From assembly GCA_017550445.1 (NCBI GenBank), contig JAFZOV010000026.1, positions 1-13,122 on the forward strand: a stretch of 13,122 bases of DNA. Reading direction: 5' to 3'. The position numbers were made by a program, and so were the translations under genes. Source of the DNA: Fibrobacter sp. GTDB lineage: Bacteria; Fibrobacterota; Fibrobacteria; Fibrobacterales; Fibrobacteraceae. A model generated the notes under the pieces. That model did no database searches, was not told the DNA's origin, and saw only the letters and a list, made by a program, of their open reading frames with translations. Shown here piece after piece: positions 6,829-13,122 of this stretch (within the stretch, counting starts at the first letter, position 1; each line of letters begins with the position of its first letter).

Positions 6829-8322
6829 TTAACGAATTTGGATCTGCATTGTTTGTCCGCTGCATTTGGCGATGTATACGCCCTGGTGGATTCCCTGGAG
6901 TTCCATTTTCGAGTTTCCCACTTTACCGGTGGAACGTATCAGGTTGCCTTTCAAGTCGTAAAGAGAAATTCTGCCGGTGCCGTAAAGGGTGTTCCCGTTG
7001 CGTGAGAACTTGATGCTTGCCTGGGGTGCGTTCTTCAGCGTGGTCGTGCCTCCGGTGATAAAGTCTTCTACGTGGGTGACGCCTTTGTTTTCGTAGTTGC
7101 CGAGGTTATATACGCTACGCATGGCGTTAATGACGTCGGTTTCAAGGACTTTGCCCATTGGCGAAGATTGACGGCGGATGTAGGCCATGTTGTCGTAGCC
7201 GGAGTTGCTTTCGTTGCCCATGTCCCAAAGAATTGGTGTGAGGCCGTATTGTTTGGCTGCGGATACGACGTCCTTGTGCCATTGCACACGGCCCTGCTTG
7301 TGGAGATTCAGGTCGGAACCGCTTAATTCTGGGGAACGGACGTTTGCGCCAAATTCACCGACAATGACCGGGTAGCCCTTATCCACATAGTTCGTCTTCA
7401 TCTTGGCGAACTGTTCCTGGGGGTGGGTGATGCTTCCGAGCTTGGAATCCACAGAGCCAGCCCAGGCGTTGTAGCCCGCGTTGCGCTTGGGTTCGCTGGC
7501 CTTCGTGTAGTCACCGTAGTAGTACTGCGGTTGAATCATTTCGCCGTTCGGGGCACCCCAGTCCTGTTCTTTCGTCATGAGCGTGTACTGGTACGGATCG
7601 TAGTAATGCACTTCGAACATAAGGCGACCTTCCACTTTATCTGTTGGGAAGGTGCTTACCGGTGCGTTTGCGACGGACTTGTCGATATCGGTGTTCAGGC
7701 CTTGAATGATCAGAGTGCGGGTCTCGTTGTTGCCGCCCGTGGCGCGGACTGCGTCAATGAAAGTCTGGTAGTAGTGCATCAGCGTGCTTACGTGCTGGGC
7801 TGTCCAGGTGTTGATATTGGGGCCGGGTTCGTTTGCGCCTGCAAACATCAGGCGTTCGTTGTAGTCCTTGAACTTGTTTGCAATTTGCGTCCAGTATGTT
7901 TTCATCTTAGTGTCGATTCCGTTGTCGACGCTCGTGCCGATGTTGCTCTGGAACCAGCCGCCTTCACCTTCGTGGTGAATGTTCAAAATCGTGTAGAGGC
8001 CTGCGCGCAAGGCGTAATCGACCACCGTTTTTACGGAATCGAGCCAGGTCTCGGTAACCTTGCCGCCGCTCGTGTGGCTGTCCCAAGCGCAGGGAATACG
8101 GACCGTGTTGAAGCCTGCGGCCTTTACGGAGTCGAGCAAAGCCTGGGTCGGGTAGGGATTGCCCCAAGCGGTGGGATCGTTTGGAACTTCCATGGAATTA
8201 CCCACGTTGAAACCCATGCCCATGTTTTCCTGGATTTCTTTGGCGGTGGGAAGGGAGGCAGCCGTTGCAGAAAGTGCTCCTGCGAGGGCGATAAAAGCGG
8301 TTTTTGCGCAAAAATGCTTCAT
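6829..8322 (-). CDS. GH5 endoglucanase with basic C-terminal domain (CelG-like)
   Basis: This 497-residue secreted cellulase is a paralog of the neighbouring 730-aa enzyme. The signal peptide spans about 1-22 (ending ATAA). The GH5 catalytic domain, about 24-412, has GFNVGN (37-42), RIP (75-77), NIHHEG (114-119), the acid/base Glu165 in NEP, His239/Tyr241, the nucleophile Glu323 in VGEFGANVR, and Trp366. There is no carbohydrate-binding module. Residues 430-497 are rich in Lys and Arg and read like a T9SS type A sorting domain (ISLYDLKGNLIRS, then GVYIAK). A short GH5 enzyme with a basic C-terminal domain matches what is known of Fibrobacter succinogenes endoglucanase G (CelG, about 519 aa); orthology is probable but unproved. 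The ATG at 8322 is preferred to an upstream GTG at 8346 because AGGA stands six bases before it and the signal peptide begins there. Substrates are inferred to be beta-1,4-glucans. Confidence 0.92.
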   Translation of the reverse strand: MKHFCAKTAFIALAGALSATAASLPTAKEIQENMGMGFNVGNSMEVPNDPTAWGNPYPTQALLDSVKAAGFNTVRIPCAWDSHTSGGKVTETWLDSVKTVVDYALRAGLYTILNIHHEGEGGWFQSNIGTSVDNGIDTKMKTYWTQIANKFKDYNERLMFAGANEPGPNINTWTAQHVSTLMHYYQTFIDAVRATGGNNETRTLIIQGLNTDIDKSVANAPVSTFPTDKVEGRLMFEVHYYDPYQYTLMTKEQDWGAPNGEMIQPQYYYGDYTKASEPKRNAGYNAWAGSVDSKLGSITHPQEQFAKMKTNYVDKGYPVIVGEFGANVRSPELSGSDLNLHKQGRVQWHKDVVSAAKQYGLTPILWDMGNESNSGYDNMAYIRRQSSPMGKVLETDVINAMRSVYNLGNYENKGVTHVEDFITGGTTTLKNAPQASIKFSRNGNTLYGTGRISLYDLKGNLIRSTGKVGNSKMELQGIHQGVYIAKCSGQTMQIQIR

Positions 8323-8328
8323 TTTCGG

Positions 8329-8332
8329 TCCT
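8329..8332 (-). promoter_or_regulatory. Ribosome binding site fixing the 497-aa cellulase start
   Basis: AGGA within AAAAAAGGACCGAAAATG on the minus strand stands six bases before the chosen ATG (8322). It lies inside the codons that would follow the rejected GTG at 8346. Confidence 0.7.
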
Positions 8333-8373
8333 TTTTTAGTATTCACTAGTAATTTATACCGAAAAAAAGAAAA

Positions 8374-8402
8374 TGTATCGTATAATCTGGACCGCCGTTC
8401 AA
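8374..8402 (-). promoter_or_regulatory. Possible promoter of the 497-aa cellulase gene
   Basis: On the minus strand TTGAAC (8397-8402) and GATACA (8374-8379) are 17 bases apart and about 52 bases ahead of the ATG. The match to a sigma-70 type promoter is only fair (about 4/6 and 3/6), and promoter rules in this phylum are poorly known. The -35 element would sit inside the palindrome at 8394-8417. Confidence 0.25.
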
Positions 8403-8417
8403 AAACTATTGAACGGC
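8394..8417. repeat. Perfect 9-bp inverted repeat between polA and the GH5 gene
   Basis: GCCGTTCAA (8394-8402) and TTGAACGGC (8409-8417) are perfect inverted copies around a six-base centre. It lies 28 bases past the polA stop. No T tract follows on either strand, so it is either a weak polA terminator or a protein-binding operator for the cellulase gene. Confidence 0.6.
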
Positions 8418-8444
8418 TTACAACGCAGGAGAAGATTTGGTTAC

Positions 8445-11276
8445 TTAATGTGCCTCTAGCCAGTTTTCGCCGAAGCCGACGCTGGCGACGAGGGGGACCT
8501 TGAGCTGCATGGCGCCTTCCATTTCGGCTTTAACGATTTGCGACATGGGTTCCACCTGGTCGCGCGGGCATTCGAATACGAGTTCGTCGTGGACCTGCAA
8601 CATCATGCGGAGCGGTAGGTTCTCGGCGTTGATGCGCTTCTGGATGCGGATCATCGCAATCTTGATGAGGTCTGCGGCGGAGCCTTGGACGGGAGTATTC
8701 ACGGCCATGCGCTCGGCCATTTGTGATTCCATACGGTCGCTAGAGTCAATGCCTGCGATGTAGCGGCGGCGGCCCGAAAGAGTTTCTACGTAGCCGTCGC
8801 GGTGGGCGGCCGCCTTGATGTCTTCGATGTACTGCTGCACGCCCTGGTACATGTCGAAGTAGCCTGTGATAAAGTCCTTCGCCTGCGACATCGGAATTTT
8901 TAGGTCGCGGCTGAGGCGGAATGCAGTCATGCCGTAGAGCACGCCGAAATTCACCACCTTCGCATCGCGGCGCATGTCGCTGTTGACTTCGTCGAGCTTG
9001 ACGCCGTAAATGGCAGCGGCGGTGCGAGCGTGAATGTCGATGCCTTCTTTGTAGCTTTCGATGAGCGCCTCGTCCCCGCTCAGGTGGGCGAGCATACGCA
9101 ATTCAATCTGCGAGTAGTCTACCGCGAGAATCACGTTGTCTTTACTTTGCGGCACGAATGCGGCGCGAATTTTTTTGCCGAGGTCGCTGCGAACGGGGAT
9201 GTTCTGCAAGTTCGGATCGCGGCTAGAGAGTCGGCCCGTCGCGGTGCCCCATTGGATAAAGCTCGTGTGAATGCGTTTGGTATCCGGATTCACCAGCGTG
9301 GGGAGCACCGAGATGTAGGTGCTTTGCATTTTCTTGAGTTCGCGGTATTCGATGACGGCGAAAACAATCGGGTGCGGCGCCTTGTAACTCAGTTCTTCAA
9401 GAACGACGGCATCGGTGCTGCGTTTCTTGATTTCGGGGAGTCCGAGCGTGTCGAAAAGAACGTCGCCTAATTGCTTCGGTGAACCGATGTTGAATTCGAC
9501 TCCTGCCATGTCGCAGATTTCTTTTTCAAGATTCGCGATGCGGCGGGTGAGTTCCTGCTCCAGAGTTTTGAGCGCGGGTACGTTAATGGCGACACCGACT
9601 GATTCCATCTGGTAAAGCACCTTCAGAAGCGGCATTTCTTGTTCAAAGAAAAACTTCTCGTAGTCAAGTTTCGCAAGTTCGCGCTTCAGCGGTTCCCATA
9701 GGCGTAGCGTGTAGACTGCGTCTTCGGCACCGTATTCGGTAGCGTCTTTAGTCGGCACGCGGTTGAAGGTAATCTGGTTCTTGCCGCGGCCAATTAGATT
9801 CTCGATGGGAATCATTTCGTGCTGCACGCGCTGCATCACCTGGTTGTCGAGGCCAAGGCCCGACTGTCCCGGCGAAAGCATCCAAGCTGCAATCAGCGTG
9901 TCGATGATGTTCGCGTTGTCAATGACAGCCTGTGGAATCTTGAAAGCGCGGGCGAGCACATGCAAGTCAAATTTTGCGTTATGGAAAACGAAGGCGCGCG
10001 GCTTCTCGGAGTCAGCAAAGAATCCGCAGAACCATTCCTTCGTCTTGTTTAAATCGTAATTGCCTTTCGGGCCCGTCGGCAGCGGAAATCCGATTTCGTC
10101 GGAATGTCCGAGCGGAATGTAGTAACCCTTGTTCACTTTGCCGTCGTTGTCGGCTGCGGCCAAGCAGAGACCCACCAGGTTGCATTGCATCGGGTCAAGG
10201 CCATCCGTTTCGGTGTCGACGCCAATCAACGAAGACGCTTCAAATTCCGCCTTCATCTGCTCAAAGACATCATCGCTGTCCACGCAAATGTACGGAGGCG
10301 GAACATCGACTGCGAAGTCGGCGCTGACCACGGCGTCGCTGCTCGCAGAATCCGCGCTTCCTGTGCCATCGCCTTCACGCACAAATCCCGTCTTGCTCGG
10401 GATGCCTTCCAAAAGGCGCAACAAGCTGTTGATTTCGTGGTCCTTGAACATCTGCGCCAAGGTATCCACGTGCAGACCGTTGTATTCAAGCGTGTCAAGA
10501 TTCCCGCTGAAGGCCCGCTTCGTTTGAAGCGTCACCAGTTCGCGGCTGAGAAATGCCTTTTCGCGGTTGTTTTCCAGATTGTCGTGCAAACCTTTCTTTG
10601 TAATTTTATCGAGGTTTGCGTAAAGGTTGTCCATGTCACCGTAATCGTTCAGCAACTGAATGGCGGTTTTCGGGCCGACCTTCGGAACTCCGGGAACGTT
10701 ATCGCTCGCGTCACCCATGAGGGCGAGGTAGTCGCGGATTTTTTCCGGCGGGAGCCCGTATTTCTCCAGCACCTGTTCAGGGCCAAAGTCAATGCCGTCG
10801 GCGCCTTTCGTCAAGTGGAAAAGATGGATCTTGTCGCTTACAATCTGCGACATATCCTTGTCTTTACTCAGAATCACCACATGGTCAAAACCTGCTTCTA
10901 CAGCAGCCATGGCGGTACTTGCCATCACGTCGTCCGCTTCGTAGCCAGGTTCTGACAAAAGCGGAATGCCACTGGCTTCAAGGCTTTCGCCCAGGAGCGG
11001 CATCTGTGCCGCCATCTCTTCGGGCATCGGGCCGCGATTCGCCTTGTAGTCGGGGTAAAGTTCGTGCCTAAAAGTCTTCGTGTGCGCGACATCGCGGGCA
11101 ATCGCAAAATGCGTCGGCTTGTGCTTTGCCAGAATGCGGAGTACTGCCCCCCAGTAGCCATGCATCATCGAAACCTCTTCGCCCTGGCTGTTTTTTAGCG
11201 GGTTCTGCGAATAGGCGTAAAACATGCGGAACGCAAGTGCGTACGAGTCAAGCAAAAGTAAAGTCTTTTCGGCCAT
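8445..11276 (-). CDS. polA: DNA polymerase I
   Basis: This 943-residue enzyme fills gaps and removes RNA primers during lagging-strand synthesis and repair in the cytoplasm. Residues 1-290 are the 5'-3' nuclease, with Asp10, the acidic cluster EADD (113-116), Asp139/Asp141, Asp189/Asp192 and a helix-hairpin-helix region (VPGVPKVGPKTA). Residues 330-535 are the 3'-5' exonuclease with all proofreading acids: Asp354 and Glu356 (VDTETDG), Asp437 (HNAKFD), Tyr515 and Asp519 (YGAEDA). Residues 540-943 are the family A polymerase: motif A DYSQIE (Asp720), motif B from Arg769 through Lys773, Phe777 and Tyr781, and motif C VHDE (Asp897). Phe777 is the usual residue for discrimination against dideoxynucleotides. 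A short acidic/Ser linker (about 300-325) joins nuclease and exonuclease. The length is close to the 928 aa of E. coli. No strong Shine-Dalgarno precedes the ATG, yet MAEKTLLLLDSYALAFR matches the family start. Standard housekeeping gene, complete. Confidence 0.98.
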   Translation of the reverse strand: MAEKTLLLLDSYALAFRMFYAYSQNPLKNSQGEEVSMMHGYWGAVLRILAKHKPTHFAIARDVAHTKTFRHELYPDYKANRGPMPEEMAAQMPLLGESLEASGIPLLSEPGYEADDVMASTAMAAVEAGFDHVVILSKDKDMSQIVSDKIHLFHLTKGADGIDFGPEQVLEKYGLPPEKIRDYLALMGDASDNVPGVPKVGPKTAIQLLNDYGDMDNLYANLDKITKKGLHDNLENNREKAFLSRELVTLQTKRAFSGNLDTLEYNGLHVDTLAQMFKDHEINSLLRLLEGIPSKTGFVREGDGTGSADSASSDAVVSADFAVDVPPPYICVDSDDVFEQMKAEFEASSLIGVDTETDGLDPMQCNLVGLCLAAADNDGKVNKGYYIPLGHSDEIGFPLPTGPKGNYDLNKTKEWFCGFFADSEKPRAFVFHNAKFDLHVLARAFKIPQAVIDNANIIDTLIAAWMLSPGQSGLGLDNQVMQRVQHEMIPIENLIGRGKNQITFNRVPTKDATEYGAEDAVYTLRLWEPLKRELAKLDYEKFFFEQEMPLLKVLYQMESVGVAINVPALKTLEQELTRRIANLEKEICDMAGVEFNIGSPKQLGDVLFDTLGLPEIKKRSTDAVVLEELSYKAPHPIVFAVIEYRELKKMQSTYISVLPTLVNPDTKRIHTSFIQWGTATGRLSSRDPNLQNIPVRSDLGKKIRAAFVPQSKDNVILAVDYSQIELRMLAHLSGDEALIESYKEGIDIHARTAAAIYGVKLDEVNSDMRRDAKVVNFGVLYGMTAFRLSRDLKIPMSQAKDFITGYFDMYQGVQQYIEDIKAAAHRDGYVETLSGRRRYIAGIDSSDRMESQMAERMAVNTPVQGSAADLIKIAMIRIQKRINAENLPLRMMLQVHDELVFECPRDQVEPMSQIVKAEMEGAMQLKVPLVASVGFGENWLEAH

Positions 11277-11326
11277 ATTCTGAATGTAGAAAATTGTATA
11301 TTACTTGAAAAAGAAAAGGAGGCTTT
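11277..11326. promoter_or_regulatory. 50-bp divergent promoter region, polA / SIMPL gene
   Basis: The polA start and the SIMPL-gene start are only 50 bases apart, head to head. The centre is AT-rich: TATATT at 11297-11302 on plus, and TACAAT at 11293-11298 read on minus, could be overlapping -10 elements. GGAGG at 11318-11322 is the ribosome site of the plus-strand gene, only four bases from its ATG. Any -35 elements would fall inside the opposing gene's leader or coding start. Confidence 0.35.
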
Positions 11327-12028
11327 ATGCAATCGAGAATCAAGGAAGCTATTGTTCTTGCAATCGCCATTCTTGGCCTGGGGGCTTTTTTCTATTCGGC
11401 CATACTTCATTCCAAAGACCGTGACCGCGTGGTCTTTGTGCGTGGGCTTGCGGAGCGCGAGGTTTCGGCTGATTTCGTGATTTGGCCGATTGTTTACAAA
11501 GAAGTAGGCAATGACCTTGCTGAACTTTCTGCGACATTACAATCTAAATCGCAAATTCTTGAAAAGTTCTTGCTAGAAAATGGCGTACAGAAAGAAAATA
11601 TTACTTACTCAACACCTGCAATTGTAGACGCCGATGGTGAATTGTATAGTGGTGGTTCGCATGCTTATCGATATGTGGCAACAGCGGTTGCAACGGTGGC
11701 TACAAACGATGTTGCGCTTGTTCGTAAGGTCATGGAAAAACAAGGTGAACTTTTGAAAAATGGAATTGCCTTTAGTGGCAGTGATTACCAGTATCGCACT
11801 ATCTATAGCTTTAACGGCCTTAACGAAATCAAGCCCACTATGATTGATGAGGCTACGCGCAATGCTCGCGCTGCGGCCGAAAAATTTGCAAAGGATTCCG
11901 ATAGCAAACTCGGCAAAATCAAGACGGCAACACAGGGAGTGTTCTCCATTGAAGACCGCGACGAAAATACTCCGTATATCAAGAAAGTTCGCGTCGTGAC
12001 AAACGTGCAGTATTTCTTGGAAGACTAG
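11327..12028 (+). CDS. SIMPL domain (DUF541) membrane-anchored protein
   Basis: This is a 233-residue protein. Residues 8-27 form one hydrophobic segment, read as an uncleaved N-terminal anchor, with the rest in the periplasm. Residues about 33-230 match the SIMPL/DUF541 family: VFVRGLAEREVSADFVIWPI near the start of the domain, a middle helix LQSKSQILEKFLLENGVQKE, then ATRNARAAAEKFAKDS and a closing beta strand VVTNVQYFLED. This family includes E. coli YggE and the OMP28-type proteins; YggE has been tied to oxidative stress, but the biochemical activity of the family is not settled. The gene is divergent from polA and 56 bases upstream of a flavodiiron gene with no terminator between, so it may share a transcript with it. 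That neighbour makes a stress role plausible, which is an inference. Confidence 0.88.
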   Translation: MQSRIKEAIVLAIAILGLGAFFYSAILHSKDRDRVVFVRGLAEREVSADFVIWPIVYKEVGNDLAELSATLQSKSQILEKFLLENGVQKENITYSTPAIVDADGELYSGGSHAYRYVATAVATVATNDVALVRKVMEKQGELLKNGIAFSGSDYQYRTIYSFNGLNEIKPTMIDEATRNARAAAEKFAKDSDSKLGKIKTATQGVFSIEDRDENTPYIKKVRVVTNVQYFLED

Positions 12029-12084
12029 GGACTCGAACTGCCGAAAATTATTAAATTGATGCGGTTAACAAAAAAGGAAAAATC

Positions 12085-13122
12085 ATGAAGAACTTTAGCG
12101 AGAATATCAAGTACATCGGCGTCGATGACAAGGACATTGACCTATTCGAAGGCCAGTATGTGGTGCCCGAGGGCATGGCGTACAATTCGTATGTGATTGT
12201 GGACGAGAAGATTGCCGTGATGGATACGGTGGATGCGCACAAGGTGGGCGAATGGCTTGCCAATTTGGAAGCCGCTCTCGCTGGCCGCAAGCCGGATTAC
12301 TTGGTGATTCACCATTTGGAACCGGATCACGCTGGTGGTATTGCTGATTTCGTGGCGAAGTATCCCGAGACAACGCTTGTTGCGTCTGCAAAGGCTTTTG
12401 CTTTGTTGCCGCAGTTCTTTGCGCTCCCTGCAACAACCAAGACGCAGGCCGTGAAGGAAGGTGAAACGCTTGCGCTCGGCAGCCACACATTGCAGTTTAT
12501 CGGTGCCCCGATGGTGCATTGGCCCGAAGTCCTGTTCAGTTACGAACAGAGCGAAAAGGTTCTGTTTGCTGCCGATGCATTCGGCAAGTTCGGCGTGTAT
12601 GATGCCGACCCCGATGACTGGGCCTGCGAAGCCCGCCGCTATTACTTCAATATCGTGGGCAAGTACGGAAACCAGGTGCAGGCGGTGCTCAAGAAGGCTG
12701 CCGCGCTCGACATCAAGACGATTTGTCCGTTGCACGGTCCGGTACTCACTGAAAATCTCGGCTACTACATCGACAAGTACAATACCTGGAGCAGCTACGC
12801 CCCCGAAGACAAGGGCGTACTTGTGGCATTCGCCTCGATTTATGGCGGAACCAAGAAGGTCGCCGAAAAGCTTGCCGAGAAGTTGACTGCCGCCGGTGTC
12901 GAAAAAGTTGTTGTCTCTGACCTTGCTCGCAGCGACATGGCCGAAGTCATCGAGGATGCCTTCCGTTACGACCGCATGGTGGTCGCCGCTCCCACGTACG
13001 ATGCGGGCCTTTTCCCGGTGATGGAAGACTTTTTGAACCACCTGAAGGCGAAGAACTACAGCAACCGCAAGGTGGGCATCGTGGACAATGGTACCTGGGC
13101 TCCGATGGCTGCGAAGAAGATG
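12085..13122 (+). CDS. FprA family A-type flavodiiron protein, 3' end outside window
   Basis: The first 346 codons are visible, in one open frame to the window edge; the family is about 400 aa long, so only some 50 residues are missing. The protein reduces O2 to water or NO to N2O in the cytoplasm, usually with electrons from rubredoxin or a reduced flavin/NADH partner. Residues 1-240 are a metallo-beta-lactamase-like domain with a full diiron set: His77, Glu79, Asp81 and His82 (HLEPDH), His145, Asp164 and His217. From about 243 a flavodoxin-like domain starts, with the FMN phosphate loop SIYGGT (251-256) and APTYDAG further on. The start has AAGGAA (12074-12079) in front. The 56-base gap after the SIMPL gene holds no clear terminator. 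Such proteins protect anaerobes from oxygen, in line with the inferred lifestyle. Whether it prefers O2 or NO cannot be told from the sequence. Confidence 0.93.
   Translation, partial: MKNFSENIKYIGVDDKDIDLFEGQYVVPEGMAYNSYVIVDEKIAVMDTVDAHKVGEWLANLEAALAGRKPDYLVIHHLEPDHAGGIADFVAKYPETTLVASAKAFALLPQFFALPATTKTQAVKEGETLALGSHTLQFIGAPMVHWPEVLFSYEQSEKVLFAADAFGKFGVYDADPDDWACEARRYYFNIVGKYGNQVQAVLKKAAALDIKTICPLHGPVLTENLGYYIDKYNTWSSYAPEDKGVLVAFASIYGGTKKVAEKLAEKLTAAGVEKVVVSDLARSDMAEVIEDAFRYDRMVVAAPTYDAGLFPVMEDFLNHLKAKNYSNRKVGIVDNGTWAPMAAKKM

Noticed and set aside
7423..8349. A 308-codon open frame on the plus strand opposite the 497-aa cellulase
   Set aside because: It is antisense to a gene with all GH5 motifs and has no domain of its own; the Val- and Cys-rich text is typical of reverse reading.
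10104..10955. A 283-codon open frame on the plus strand opposite polA
   Set aside because: It lies fully inside conserved polA sequence on the other strand and has no credible start signal or motif.
12027..12043. GGGACTCGAACTGCC, which resembles a tRNA T-arm read on the minus strand
   Set aside because: The flanking bases do not form a T-stem and no other tRNA arms are present, so neither a tRNA nor a supported attachment site can be called.
12142..13041. A 299-codon open frame on the minus strand opposite the flavodiiron gene
   Set aside because: The plus strand carries the complete diiron ligand set and FMN loop in one frame; the minus frame is His-rich shadow sequence.

Overview
The window most likely comes from a member of the genus Fibrobacter (phylum Fibrobacterota), probably a gut cellulose degrader close to F. 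succinogenes. This is an inference from protein content; I could not search a database. The clues are two tandem GH5 cellulases that end in type IX secretion (T9SS)-like sorting domains, one of them short and basic as in Fibrobacter endoglucanase G. Large Cys-rich and lipoprotein surface proteins, an anaerobe-type flavodiiron protein and roughly balanced GC fit the same picture.

Layout. (1) Positions 1-4275, plus strand: a likely three-gene operon for surface proteins. It starts with the 3' part of a Cys-rich protein carrying near-identical 30-residue repeats and collagen-like Gly triplets. Two paralogous lipoproteins of 668 and 451 aa follow. The longer paralog differs from the shorter almost entirely by one 216-residue Tyr/Cys-rich repeat block set inside its last beta-sandwich domain. 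(2) Positions 4276-4417: convergent intergenic region with a terminator for each strand and a further hairpin. (3) Positions 4418-8322, minus strand: two GH5 cellulases with similar catalytic domains. The downstream one (730 aa) has a CBM-like domain and the upstream one (497 aa) has only a basic C-terminal domain. A strong terminator at 6771-6802 separates them, so they are probably separate transcription units. (4) Positions 8445-11276, minus strand: full-length DNA polymerase I (polA) with 5' nuclease, proofreading and polymerase motifs intact. (5) Positions 11327-13122, plus strand: a membrane-anchored SIMPL-domain (DUF541) protein divergent from polA, then a flavodiiron protein cut by the window end.

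How the parts work together. The lipoproteins and the Cys-rich protein look like cell-surface or adhesion components. The GH5 enzymes are predicted to be exported and to cut beta-1,4-glucans. The flavodiiron protein would remove O2 or NO in an anaerobe. polA is housekeeping. No tRNA, rRNA, CRISPR, insertion sequence or phage gene was seen, and no gene-free stretch exceeds 300 bases.

The least explained element is the Tyr/Cys-rich repeat block at about 2084-2731 and the surface operon around it. I see no clear anti-phage or other defence system.
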